Source of the DNA: Kalymmatonema hyalinum WJT4-NPBG1
GTDB taxonomy: Bacteria; Cyanobacteriota; Cyanobacteriia; Cyanobacteriales; Nostocaceae
Assembly (NCBI GenBank): GCA_019359075.1
Contig: JAHHIB010000023.1
Location: 16,382 to 80,381 of the forward strand
Reading direction: 5' to 3'
Length of the DNA: 64,000 nt
Positions 27,601-35,659 of this stretch are shown in pieces (the first letter of the stretch is position 1; every line of letters begins with the position of its first letter). The notes under the pieces were generated by a model. It was not told the DNA's origin and ran no database searches. It saw only the letters and a list, made by a program, of their open reading frames with translations. The translations under genes and the position numbers were made by a program.

Positions 27601-27656
27601 TTAGTACGAACAGCGGAAACCCCGCTTTTGTTCGCTTCCGTGTGAGAGTCGATTAA
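24627..27656 (+). CDS. Secreted SdrD-repeat surface protein
   Basis: 1009 residues. The long N-terminus has a signal region (LATLLFALPQIPIVGNF, cleavage near ALAQ, about residue 85). Residues about 88-305 form an unassigned beta-rich domain. Five SdrD B-like modules follow, starting near 311, 418, 525, 635 and 745, each of 107-110 residues with IGDTVYNDTNGNGVQDAGEP calcium-type loops and TDNNGRYSIPNLP. A DUF11-like C-terminal domain closes it (EVEYTIYFLAQG, CDLIPDGTSY). No LPXTG or hydrophobic anchor is present, so retention would need partners such as the co-operonic barrel or OmpA protein. The gene is 59 bases downstream of the OmpA gene. Modules 1 and 2 are identical in DNA. Confidence 0.82.
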   Translation: MKALFQHLKAIAPSSPWLSRRVFEVDSLSAGHRKFAVTSVLNKTNKKPLRLLTFKGTLATLLFALPQIPIVGNFSGGKALAQTTPGSCPAGTTPRTLAWNPTNNRAGIESQTLSVNGISATLSFTESLPGQVIDPSETFISPEIYGGIAGPNVRFNIGLDSQDPNSPFDGPAPVGSTATLIINFSQPVTLASPLTLLDVDRAGARDTINNIPYLYQDRVTVTAANGNTPVGVTLAPVTQPTYVRVTGNVAEGINENAFPNQNFGNVTATPSGAVTRIQVAYQPGTEFGLPLQDETIGLAQIQICVATGTGTIGDTVYNDTNGNGVQDAGEPGISGRTITVTGAGPDGQFGTADDITSTATTDNNGRYSIPNLPAGNYRATVTNPPDGLFPSQTPPATITLGAGQNIDTVDFGFAQPGTIGDTVYNDTNGNGVQDAGEPGISGRTITVTGAGPDGQFGTADDITSTATTDNNGRYSIPNLPAGNYRATVTNPPDGLFPSQTPPATITLGAGQNIDTVDFGFAQPGTIGDTVYNDTNGNGVQDAGEPGISGRTITVTGAGPDGQFGTADDITRPSVTTDNNGRYSIPNLPPGSYRVSVTNPPDGLSPSQTPPTTITLAAGQNLNTADFGFTQQQLGSIGDTVYNDTNGNGVQDAGEPGISGRTITVTGAGPDGQFGTADDISRPSVTTDNNGRYSIPNLPPGSYRVSVTNPPNGLSPSQTPPTTITLAAGQNLNTADFGFTQQQLGTIGNTVFNDRNSNNVQDTGESGIPNITVTLTGAGPDGNFGTPDDITRPPVTTDNNGTYSFPNLPPGTYRVAVTNPPANFTPTLTQPNPITLAGGQNINTANFGFNVPGLGAGETNLLLVKRITNVLRSGQPIPGANFTTFDDGPGNDDNQINQSQPVRGVRDLQTAVQSGDEVEYTIYFLAQGVNNVRFCDLIPDGTSYSNNGISVSGAGNGADQGTFLSPLAPLPAGNTCQSQTNNKGAVIVNLGTFSTNSGNPAFVRFRVRVD
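25557..26198 (+). repeat. Perfect 321-bp tandem duplication inside the SdrD gene
   Basis: Bases 25557-25877 and 25878-26198 read as identical, each encoding one 107-residue module. Modules 3 to 5 (starting 26199, 26529, 26859) diverge progressively, and modules 3 and 4 are 330 bp. Identity without silent changes indicates a very recent duplication, gene conversion or an assembly artefact. Confidence 0.9.
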
Positions 27657-27839
27657 AGCGTTTTGTTTGTTGCGGAGGTGGGGAGATATTTCGCTATCAC
27701 CCCATCAGCCTCCACGAGTCACTTAACTTGGTATAAAAGTTTTCAGATGTTCCGCGTACAAAAAAATTGAAAGTCAATTAGGTATTATTATTATTTTTGT
27801 TTTCGCCAGAATCGTTACGAACTACTTTATTAAATTGCA
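27657..27839. other. Spacer after the SdrD gene
   Basis: 180 bases, including an imperfect GC hairpin (GAGGTGGGGAGAT...CACCCCATCAGCCTCCAC) just after the SdrD stop codon that may terminate the operon. An AT-rich region follows that could be the promoter of the next gene. Confidence 0.4.
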
Positions 27840-28388
27840 ATGCAAAAAACTCAGTTAATCAGTTCAGTGCTCACCAGTGCCTTACTATTGTCCTCCTTAT
27901 TCTCCTTTGGAGGGAAAATTGCTCAAGCACAACGGGCACAGCGTCCTGTCTCGCTGCTAAATAGTAAATGTGTAAACAGTGGGCTTGGCACTGTTCGTCA
28001 GGAGAATCTTGATGTTTCTATAGGCAGAGCAGTTTATAGTAGCAGGTTTTACCTCGGACCAGGTAACCGTTCTGCTTCTCTAACTTGTAACATCAAACCA
28101 GAAAAGAGTTCTAAACCCCCGTTTCAAACCCTGAATCTGGGTTTTGGAATACGTGACAATGATACAAAAAGTCCAGGGGTTGAGGTGAAGGTTTACTTAG
28201 ATGGTAACCAAGCTGAAACCCGTACTGTTGCTCCTGGACAGCAAACTTCATTAGCCTTTGATGTTAGCAATGCCAGCAACGTTGCTATCGAGGCTGTTTG
28301 TACTAGTCAAAGCCAATATTGTGACCGAGTTTACTTCTTCACCGCTGCTTTAGAGCGGCAGAGTGCCTCCTCACAACCGAAAAAATAA
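27840..28388 (+). CDS. Small exported protein of unknown function
   Basis: A 182-residue protein with a clear signal peptide (TSALLLSSLFSFGGK, cleavage after AQA near residue 30). The mature domain looks all-beta, with an even number of Cys spread along it (CVNSG, LTCNI, EAVCTSQSQYC) suited to disulfides. The region DVSIGRAVYSSRFYLGPGNR resembles sugar-binding or NPCBM-like folds only loosely, so I assign no family. It follows the envelope operon by 183 bases on the same strand and may join it functionally. Confidence 0.65.
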   Translation: MQKTQLISSVLTSALLLSSLFSFGGKIAQAQRAQRPVSLLNSKCVNSGLGTVRQENLDVSIGRAVYSSRFYLGPGNRSASLTCNIKPEKSSKPPFQTLNLGFGIRDNDTKSPGVEVKVYLDGNQAETRTVAPGQQTSLAFDVSNASNVAIEAVCTSQSQYCDRVYFFTAALERQSASSQPKK

Positions 28389-28449
28389 CTCGACAACCTT
28401 TAGTATGGAATCTATAGAGAGATTGACTGCTAATTGTTAAATGTTAGTT

Positions 28450-28487
28450 GTTAGTTGTTAGCTTTTTACTAATACCTAACAACTAAC
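28450..28487. terminator. Perfect 12-bp stem between convergent genes
   Basis: GTTAGTTGTTAG (28450-28461) pairs with CTAACAACTAAC (28476-28487) across a 14-nt loop containing CTTTTTA. It lies between a plus-strand gene ending at 28388 and a minus-strand gene ending at 28632. The units are 7-bp-phased, so this is a short tandem repeat that may double as a bidirectional terminator. Confidence 0.5.
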
Positions 28488-28631
28488 GACTCATCAAAAA
28501 CTATAGCGGTTCTGGTGTTGAGTGGAATACATCAAGAAATAAGAACCACAGATGGACAGAGATAAATCTGTACTTCATGCAAACGATAAGCGCTATATTA
28601 GCAACAAACGAAGGTTTATTGATAGCTTTTA

Positions 28632-30635
28632 TTACAACTCGTTTTCTAGAATTTCCTCTTCTTCCAAAATATCAGTATTATCGGAACTATTTGTAGTGTC
28701 AGGTTGATTATCCAAACTGGAATTTGGATGTTCCAGTTTGGGTTTATTGTAATTGCTAAAGTTCCCTAATTCAGGAAGCTGTTGTTTGGCTAAATTATCA
28801 GCAGCTTGTTGAAATAATGGCTCTACTTTGTTTCGCCAGTACTGAATATTGGGTAATTTTTCTGGATGGTCTTTATAAGCCAATACTTTATTCCATTGCC
28901 CCTCAGCAAATGCTGTGTCGAGGTCTTTAAATAGAGCTTCCGCTTTAGTCCAATCTTGCTGCCAGTGAGATATCATCTCTGTTGTCTCTTTGACAGCAGT
29001 AGGATTTGAAGTTATTGTCCTTAACAGCGCGATCGCACCTTGTAAATCTCCTGATTCGTACTTATTCTTGGCTTTTTTCACAACCTGGTAACCGTTGTCG
29101 TCAGAAGTTGAAGGTTTTGATTTTCCTAATTGTTCTGACTCTGACAATGAAGTGGGTACATCAACCACAGGTTTTGTTTTTGGCTTAGGCGCTGGGCGAT
29201 CGGCAATCAAGTTATTATCATCTACTGTTTTGATTGCAATGCCCTTGTCTCGCAGGCAAGAAACCCATTCTTCGTTATTTTTGATAACTTCTGAGTTTAC
29301 CCAAGCCTTCTGTGTGGGATCAAGTTTAATCTGTACCCAACCGCGTTTTGTCCGCATACCTGTCACCTCAAATTTAGTATTTTTAGTAACAGTTTCTACA
29401 ATAGAATCATCGTTAATAGGACTTGGCTCAGAACGGATATTAGAATTTTCCTTGACAATAGCTAAACAATTTTGTGCTAATGTCGCTTCACTATGTGAGT
29501 TCGCGTTATTAATAGCAAAATCGGAAGCCAAACCTTGAACGTTCTTGACCACAGCTGGGGTAACAACAGCAGCGCCACCAACCAAAACCGCCAGAATTAA
29601 TAGCTGTAATAAGTCAGGTTTACTAGAATCTTTGGGGGTGGATTTCGGGGTTACTGCTGCTATTGGTTGGGCGACAAGATTTGCCGGAGCAACTGCGAGC
29701 GTTTTTTGTCGAGACTGTGGAGATAAGGCAGATGAGGACTTAATTGATTGGTAACTGGGAGTGTTTGAGTATTCTTCGGGTCTATACCTTGAGGAAAACG
29801 GTTGCAATCCTTGCAGTGCTTCTGATGCACTCTGGAAGCGATCCTTGAAATGATAACGCACCATCTTGCTTAACACGGCTTCCAAGGCGTTGCTTACAGG
29901 TACGAGATGTTGCCAAAGGATTTCCCCAGTATGAGGATCTTCTTGCAAATCCATTGGCGCGACTCCCGTCAGCGCCTCAATGGCAATGATGCCAAGAGCA
30001 TACATATCACTGTTTGGGCGGGGTTTGCCTTGACCTTGTTCCGTAGGCATATAGCCAGGAGTGCCAATAGCTACAGTCGCAGAGTGATGACCCGCAGCCG
30101 TAAACATTTGTGTTCGCGAAGCGTATCCAGCAGACACTCGCAATTGTTTAACAGCTCCAAAGTCTACAAGAACGAGTTTGTTATCCGAGGCGCGACGGAT
30201 GATGTTATCCGGCTTGATGTCGCGGTGAATCACACCCTGTCCGTGGACAAATTTCAGAATGTCTAAAACTTCCAGCAGCAAACTAGTCACTTGGCTTTCA
30301 TTCCAGCGCTGATTGGGATGCAGTTCCTCACTTAGGGGATGCCCTTCAATAAATTCTTGTACTAAATAAAATTCTTGGTTTTCGTCAAAGTAAGCTAGAA
30401 GCCGAGGAATCTGGTTATGGTTGCCCAGTTTTTCTAAAGTTTCCGCTTCACTTTGGAACAAACGCTTAGCAGTGTCAAACATTTTTGCCTCGGAATTAGC
30501 AGGCTTAAGGTGCTTGACAACGCAAACGGGGTTGCCCGGTCGTTTCGTATCTTGGGCGATGTAAGTTTCACCAAATCCTCCTGTAGCGAGGACTCTAATA
30601 ATTTTATAACGATGATCCAGTAATTTACCTATCAT
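28632..30635 (-). CDS. Hanks-type Ser/Thr protein kinase with SH3-like domain
   Basis: A 667-residue kinase. The glycine loop LATGGFGETY (16-25), ATP Lys41 (VVKHLK), catalytic HRDIKPDNI (138-146), DFG 158-160 and GTPGYMPTEQ (191-200) are all present, so it should be active. A Pro/Ser-rich linker, a transmembrane helix (about 343-366), an extracytoplasmic SH3b-like domain (about 400-462: NSNIRSEPSP, GWVQIKLDPTQKAWVN) and a helical TPR-like region (about 520-610) follow. The C-terminus is acidic. The start is ATG 30635, preceded by GGGGAG and matching the family start IGKLLDHRYKI, rather than the 18-codon-longer frame. The sensor ligand is unknown. Confidence 0.92.
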   Translation of the reverse strand: MIGKLLDHRYKIIRVLATGGFGETYIAQDTKRPGNPVCVVKHLKPANSEAKMFDTAKRLFQSEAETLEKLGNHNQIPRLLAYFDENQEFYLVQEFIEGHPLSEELHPNQRWNESQVTSLLLEVLDILKFVHGQGVIHRDIKPDNIIRRASDNKLVLVDFGAVKQLRVSAGYASRTQMFTAAGHHSATVAIGTPGYMPTEQGQGKPRPNSDMYALGIIAIEALTGVAPMDLQEDPHTGEILWQHLVPVSNALEAVLSKMVRYHFKDRFQSASEALQGLQPFSSRYRPEEYSNTPSYQSIKSSSALSPQSRQKTLAVAPANLVAQPIAAVTPKSTPKDSSKPDLLQLLILAVLVGGAAVVTPAVVKNVQGLASDFAINNANSHSEATLAQNCLAIVKENSNIRSEPSPINDDSIVETVTKNTKFEVTGMRTKRGWVQIKLDPTQKAWVNSEVIKNNEEWVSCLRDKGIAIKTVDDNNLIADRPAPKPKTKPVVDVPTSLSESEQLGKSKPSTSDDNGYQVVKKAKNKYESGDLQGAIALLRTITSNPTAVKETTEMISHWQQDWTKAEALFKDLDTAFAEGQWNKVLAYKDHPEKLPNIQYWRNKVEPLFQQAADNLAKQQLPELGNFSNYNKPKLEHPNSSLDNQPDTTNSSDNTDILEEEEILENEL

Positions 30636-30798
30636 ATTCACTCCCCAGCGATAACACCCAATTTTAAAGAGGGTAATAAATATCTCCAAATTTTTCTCAA
30701 TGAAATCCGCTATCTTAAGAAAAGATTTGGATGTAAAACGTAGTTTTTTAATAAATACACATTGTTAATTTTTCTTTCAATAGCCCTTGTTAATTCCA

Positions 30799-31284
30799 AT
30801 GCCACCTAAAATTAGCAATTCAGTAGCATGGCAGCAGGCAGAACTCCTCATGCAACCTGCTTTCATTCGCGTTGTCGATAATATTCGCAAGTTGCTTGAT
30901 GTATCTTCCTGGACGGGGACTTATCAAGATGTTCTGATTTGGCCTACTGGCACTACTGATGAGACCAAAGCAATAGTGACGAAGCTCCTGCAAGACCTGG
31001 AAGCCGTAACACCGGAGCAAGCTTTGGAAATTAGAGAAACACTCTCGCGTCTGCCAATGCCCCATCCAGGATACCATTTATGTCTACAGCGTCAAGAGCA
31101 ACAAATCAGTATAGATTTATGGGAATTGTGTTATCAAGTGTGTTTTCGTGAGTACATACCGGGGAATGAAACAGTTAACATTGATACTAATTTAATCGAT
31201 GAAAACGGCGATGTGGATTGGCAAGGCTTGGATACTAAGACAAAGGAGTTAGTTGAACAGGTGTTTGCAAATTTACCAGAGTAA
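30799..31284 (+). CDS. Conserved-looking cytoplasmic protein, function unknown
   Basis: A 161-residue acidic protein without membrane segments or a recognised motif. Visible features are two helical regions (NSVAWQQAELLMQPAFIRVV; TPEQALEIRETLSRL) and Asp/Asn-rich turns near the end (NLIDENGDVDWQGLD) that could bind calcium but need not. Start ATG 30799 was chosen over an upstream TTG. It is divergent from the kinase gene with a shared 160-base promoter region, so co-regulation is possible. Confidence 0.65.
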   Translation: MPPKISNSVAWQQAELLMQPAFIRVVDNIRKLLDVSSWTGTYQDVLIWPTGTTDETKAIVTKLLQDLEAVTPEQALEIRETLSRLPMPHPGYHLCLQRQEQQISIDLWELCYQVCFREYIPGNETVNIDTNLIDENGDVDWQGLDTKTKELVEQVFANLPE

Positions 31285-31630
31285 CCTCACTAAAACAGTG
31301 CTGACTAGTGAGTGCCGAGTATTGAAGTGAAAATTATTTAGGATTTAGCACTTTAATACTCAGGACTTTCATTGCCAGTAAACACAGAAGACGGTAAAAA
31401 GCGCCTTGAGGTTTCCGACTTGATACTTTGCAAAAGAAGCCCGCAGAATGGAATTCTGGGGCTAATGAGGTGAGGGAGCGATCGCTTTTGCAGCTAGTAT
31501 GAAGTGGCAAGTTACCTAGTACACGATGGCGGAAATAAAGCTACCATTCAAAATAATCGAAAAGCTTGTGGTGTAAGCTTTTTGAATTTTGAATTTTGAA
31601 TTTTGAATTCCGCCCAGCGGTACTAGCCGC
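31285..31630. other. Spacer with hairpin and TTGAATTT tandem repeats
   Basis: AAAAGCTT (31560-31567) pairs with AAGCTTTT (31576-31583), immediately followed by about three and a half copies of TTGAATTT (31582-31610). It lies between convergent genes and may terminate both. The remainder holds one GAGCGATCGC site and nothing gene-like. Confidence 0.5.
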
Positions 31631-34000
31631 CTACCTGACTGCTTGTACTGGCTTCCAACTATCTAAGGATGCTCGAATAGCTATCAATTCACGTAGATAT
31701 TCATTCAGCGTTGCTTTTTGAGAGCCAAGCATTGCAAGAATCTGAGGAGCCTCTTCTTCCTTCGTTTCCCGTTCTTTGAGCAAGTGGTCAAACAAAGATT
31801 GAAACCTGTTGATATAGTCGTTTATTTGCTTTTCAGCACTAATAAAATCCGCTTTAAGCTGCTTTTCAATGACTCGCTGTAGAAGCTCTCGGCTTCCAGA
31901 TGCCTGATTATCTATTTTTAGTTTGATTGCTTGTGCTGTTTCGCGCAAGTCAACTTCGTAGAAGGAATGCTTCTCTTCTACTTGGATGTCAACTTCATAT
32001 GGGACTGATTCTATGTAAAATTCAACAGGCTTGCATAAGCTATCACCTAGTCGCATTCTTAGTTCTGGGCGGTTTTCATTTTCTTTTTTATACCTCATAT
32101 ACACTTCAACTTGATATTGGATTTGGGCATCAATGCCTTCAAACTCAAAACTGGGAAACTGAATAGGAGTAATGTTTAGTTCAACTTGCAAAGCTTCTCC
32201 TAGATAACTAGATAGTTCATTAGATACATCTTGAATTTGTTCTTGGATTTCTTGTACCAATTGCTGTCGAATCCGTGTACCCTCTTTAACAAGTTCATCT
32301 TGTGTATCTAACCACCAACTCTGGATGTGAGGAGTACAAAATTCGTTAATAGTGCGTTCAATTTCTTGAGCCTCTTCTTCGGCATCAACCCTAATTTTAT
32401 ATGGATCAGAACTTTTATATTGAGAATACTCAGGACTCTCATAGTGTTTTGGAATAACTCTCCCAACAGCTTCCACTAGAGGACGTTGCACCTTGAAGGA
32501 AATTGAAAAGCCACCTAGTAGAGGAACAGCATTAGGTAAGGTGAGAGCTAGACTCATGTTATTACTGGGAATTTCTTGGCTTGCCACTGGTTCAGCCTTC
32601 TGATAAACTTCGGAGTTTGCAGACTTAGTAACTCTAGAATCGGCAATTTCGTCAATTTCATTTTGTATCTTGGATTTAGTACCTTCAGCAAAGGCGCTGA
32701 TTCCTTGGCTAAATCTGCTGATTAACTCCTGTTCTCGTTTATTTACAGATTCCTTGACAGCCTCAACCTTTTTTCTAGCAGACTCAGACCGCCTACGATA
32801 CTCTTCAACTATGTCTTTGAGTTGTTCAAGTTTAGTATTCCAGCCAGTCATCTGTCCATTCAGTGAATTCTCAATTTCCCTTGCTGCCTTATTAAGTATT
32901 AATAAAACCTCACTCAAAAGATTCCAACCTGCATTTTGTGTGATGGTTTGAATCACTGTTTCTTGAATAGTAGGAATACCACTATCTTCTAAAGCTTGAG
33001 GTGCAATCTTACGCGGCGCAGGTATAATCTGGTTGCCTTCCTCATCTTCAGTGGCATATTTGGCGCTGAAAAACTTTTTAAAGTCTTTTAGCTGACTTTG
33101 AGTTGCCTTATCTTGAGCGATAAGTTTTGCCAAAAGTCCTTGTCTAGAACTGGCAGGGTAGATAAGTGGATTTGGAAATCCAAAGCTAGCTAACTCCCGT
33201 TTCAAATCCTCTATGACATCAGCAATATCTCGGTCTTTTTCAGTCTTCTGATCGACTTTGTTAAGGATGAAGTAAATCTTGCCTGTGTTCTGGGCTAAAA
33301 TTTCTTGGCGATTCTCCACTACATCCTTAAACAAATGTGAAACAGCATTGTCTTTGTAGGAAGCATAATTTAAAACGAACAAAATCGCATTGCAGGTTCG
33401 CAGTGCTTCTAGTGCAGTTTGCTTTAGTGCTACTGTGTTGAAGTTGGCATCCCACTCATTTGGACCAGGAGTATCAACTAAAGTGAAACCAGATAAGGAT
33501 GAGAGTTCGCTAATGGCTTCAATGGGATGCTCTATCTCAAAACGTGTGGTATTGTCAGGATTATGTTTCTCCCGAATCTCGCGAGTACGTACCAGAAATT
33601 TCTGCTGAATCTCTCCAGCGTCACCCTCAGCAATAACAATAGGTCGTCTTTGTCCCTCTCGGTATTCTAAAAGTCTGGGAACTTGCCCAGCTTCAATATG
33701 TCGGACATCTGTACGGCAGACTGTACACGCTGCTGTTTCACTAGCCAAAACATCAGCACCAATTACGGCATTCAAAAAGGTACTTTTACCTGCCTTCATT
33801 GCCGCAATCACAGCAACCTGATACTTCTGCTCTTTTAATGCGTGTAGGGCTTTGTTGATGTCATCCTCAACACTCTGCAAACCTTTGGTACTGTCTCCTT
33901 CACTGAAGCGACCTTGACGAATTTCCTCGAGGTATTGTAATAGCCGTGTACCAGTGCTGTAGATACTTTCATGTGCTGCTTGGAACTGTTCAAAGGACAT
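31631..34000 (-). CDS. Bacterial dynamin-like GTPase
   Basis: A 789-residue large GTPase. P-loop variant AAMKAGKST (66-74), switch I Thr in the TAACTVCRT region, G3 DTPG (176-179) and G4 NKVD (247-250) define a dynamin-family G domain. The long helical middle and stalk (about 350-480), a Pro/Leu-rich possible membrane-insertion segment (about 490-525: LALTLPNAVPLLGGFSISF) and a helical C-terminus follow. Family knowledge: such proteins, including one from Nostoc punctiforme, bind and remodel membranes; some act in defence. Start ATG 34000 was chosen (MSFEQFQAAHESI) over an 11-codon extension. It has no paired dynamin neighbour. Confidence 0.85.
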   Translation of the reverse strand: MSFEQFQAAHESIYSTGTRLLQYLEEIRQGRFSEGDSTKGLQSVEDDINKALHALKEQKYQVAVIAAMKAGKSTFLNAVIGADVLASETAACTVCRTDVRHIEAGQVPRLLEYREGQRRPIVIAEGDAGEIQQKFLVRTREIREKHNPDNTTRFEIEHPIEAISELSSLSGFTLVDTPGPNEWDANFNTVALKQTALEALRTCNAILFVLNYASYKDNAVSHLFKDVVENRQEILAQNTGKIYFILNKVDQKTEKDRDIADVIEDLKRELASFGFPNPLIYPASSRQGLLAKLIAQDKATQSQLKDFKKFFSAKYATEDEEGNQIIPAPRKIAPQALEDSGIPTIQETVIQTITQNAGWNLLSEVLLILNKAAREIENSLNGQMTGWNTKLEQLKDIVEEYRRRSESARKKVEAVKESVNKREQELISRFSQGISAFAEGTKSKIQNEIDEIADSRVTKSANSEVYQKAEPVASQEIPSNNMSLALTLPNAVPLLGGFSISFKVQRPLVEAVGRVIPKHYESPEYSQYKSSDPYKIRVDAEEEAQEIERTINEFCTPHIQSWWLDTQDELVKEGTRIRQQLVQEIQEQIQDVSNELSSYLGEALQVELNITPIQFPSFEFEGIDAQIQYQVEVYMRYKKENENRPELRMRLGDSLCKPVEFYIESVPYEVDIQVEEKHSFYEVDLRETAQAIKLKIDNQASGSRELLQRVIEKQLKADFISAEKQINDYINRFQSLFDHLLKERETKEEEAPQILAMLGSQKATLNEYLRELIAIRASLDSWKPVQAVR

Positions 34001-34201
34001 AATTATCAGACGTTTGATAAAAAGAGTAAGCAAAACACGTACAGTTGAATTTCACCAAGAAAATATTTTTATTGGTGAAATTACTGATAAGAAAAGGCGA
34101 TCGCACTTTACCAGACACTACGTCAGGTTATCTTTATAGAAAATGCAAGGTTCTAAAGTCCACACAAATAACCTTTTAACTTTAAGTAAAAAGTCATTTA
34201 T

Positions 34202-34498
34202 ATGAACAAGCCTAAAGAAGAACTCGAACTACATTTGCAACCCCATGCAGCAGAAACAGTATCGATAAGGATACCGACAGACACATTGGAATCGCTAAAA
34301 AAAGTAGCTAATAGTAAAGATATCTCACCTGAAGCCTTACTCAAGTTTTATATCGGGTAGGGTTTGCGGCAAAACTTAGCTAAATTATTCTCTCAACGGT
34401 TGCTTGAATCAACGGCGCAACTCTTAGCATGGCACATTCAATCGGAAGAAGAAGTTTTAAAAATTATTCAAGAAATTCTAGTGGAAACAAATCGTTAG
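34202..34498 (+). pseudogene. Small DNA-binding-like gene interrupted by an in-frame TAG
   Basis: ATG 34202 opens a frame reading VSIRIPTDTLESLKKVANS and SPEALLKFYIG, then TAG at 34358-34360. Translation continues in the same frame without other stops as GLRQNLAKLFSQRLLESTAQ up to TAG 34496. The two halves together give a 98-codon gene resembling small ribbon-helix-helix-type cyanobacterial proteins in which a Gln (CAG) normally follows FYIG. A single C-to-T change would explain it. It may be dead, or a 52-residue truncated protein may be made. No toxin partner is adjacent. Confidence 0.6.
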
Positions 34499-34609
34499 GT
34501 TAAGAGCCAGCAACTTTTCTACCCCAACCCACAAACGCATTGAACCCGCAAAGCCATATTTGCTAAGATTTTCAATGCCCATAACCTCGCGGCACCTAAA
34601 GATTTCACC

Positions 34610-35650
34610 ATGTCTACATCTGCCATTGACACCAACGACGCAGCGGCTATCCAAGCAGCACAAAACTCTGTTGCGGTATACGATCGCTCTCACTGGGGAC
34701 GCATCAAAGTTTCCGATGACGATCGCCTGCGCTTTTTGCATAACCAAAGCACCAACGATATCGAAAGCCTCAAACCAGGAGAAGGCTGTGATACGGTTTT
34801 TGTGAATTCTACCGCCCGCACTCTTGACTTGGTCACAGCATATATTCTAGAAGATTCGGTATTGTTGCTGGCTTCGCCTAACCGTCGCGAGTTTTTGATG
34901 CAATGGCTGGATCGCTATATCTTCTTTGCTGATAAGGTGCAATTGACCGATATCACTGACGAAACTGCCACCTTAACCCTCATTGGACCAGAAAGTGATG
35001 CTGTCGTAAAAAAGCTAGGGGCTGAAGCAATTATCGGTCAACCCTATGGCAATCACATCCTCATCCCCCCTGCTAGCGGGGGGGACACAGGGGGGGTTCC
35101 TGCTAGCGCGGGGGATACAGGAGGGATTCTTGTCGCCGTAGGAAGTGGTTTGGCTTACCCTGGATACACGCTGATTTTACCTGCTGCTGAAAAAGAACAA
35201 CTTTGGAGCAAAATTGTTGAAGCTGGGGCAGTACCGATAGGCGATCGCTCTTGGGAGATGTTGCGAATATTACAAGGACGCCCGACTCCAGGCCAAGAAC
35301 TTACTGAGGATTACAATCCCTTGGAAGTGGGTTTATGGCAAACTATTTCCTTTAATAAAGGTTGCTACATTGGACAAGAAACCATCGCCCGTTTAAATAC
35401 TTACAAAGGTGTCAAGCAGCACCTTTGGGGCATTCACCTAAATGCCCCAGCCGAACCGGGAAGTCCAATTACCATCGGAGATGAAAAAGTTGGCAAACTG
35501 ACCAGTTACACAAAAACCCTTGATGGTCACTTTGGGCTTGGCTACATCCGCAGCAAGGCTGGTGGTGTAGGCTTGAAAGTCCATCTAGGAGAAGTTGAGG
35601 GCGAAGTCACAGAAATCCCGTTTGTTTCTCAGGATTACCCACAGTTGTGA
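34610..35650 (+). CDS. ygfZ: YgfZ/GcvT-like folate-binding protein
   Basis: A 346-residue member of the YgfZ family, which uses tetrahydrofolate to support Fe-S cluster assembly or repair and tRNA modification. The signature KGCYIGQET is at 250-258, with the N-terminal barrel block DRLRFLHNQSTNDI (38-51) and the aminomethyltransferase-like C-terminal domain. Residues 154-173 are two tandem decapeptides (PASGGDTGGV, PASAGDTGGI) encoded by a 30-bp DNA repeat. They are absent from typical homologues and probably sit in a surface loop. The reading frame stays intact and the active Cys is kept, so the protein is likely functional. Confidence 0.88.
   Translation: MSTSAIDTNDAAAIQAAQNSVAVYDRSHWGRIKVSDDDRLRFLHNQSTNDIESLKPGEGCDTVFVNSTARTLDLVTAYILEDSVLLLASPNRREFLMQWLDRYIFFADKVQLTDITDETATLTLIGPESDAVVKKLGAEAIIGQPYGNHILIPPASGGDTGGVPASAGDTGGILVAVGSGLAYPGYTLILPAAEKEQLWSKIVEAGAVPIGDRSWEMLRILQGRPTPGQELTEDYNPLEVGLWQTISFNKGCYIGQETIARLNTYKGVKQHLWGIHLNAPAEPGSPITIGDEKVGKLTSYTKTLDGHFGLGYIRSKAGGVGLKVHLGEVEGEVTEIPFVSQDYPQL
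35069..35128 (+). repeat. Two in-frame 30-bp repeats inside ygfZ
   Basis: Units 35069-35098 and 35099-35128 begin CCTGCTAGCG and share ACAGG(G/A)GGG. The GC-rich sequence differs sharply from the surrounding gene and resembles dispersed intergenic repeats of Nostocales. Because the unit is 30 bp, insertion preserved the frame. Confidence 0.75.
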
Positions 35651-35659
35651 TCAGTGGTT

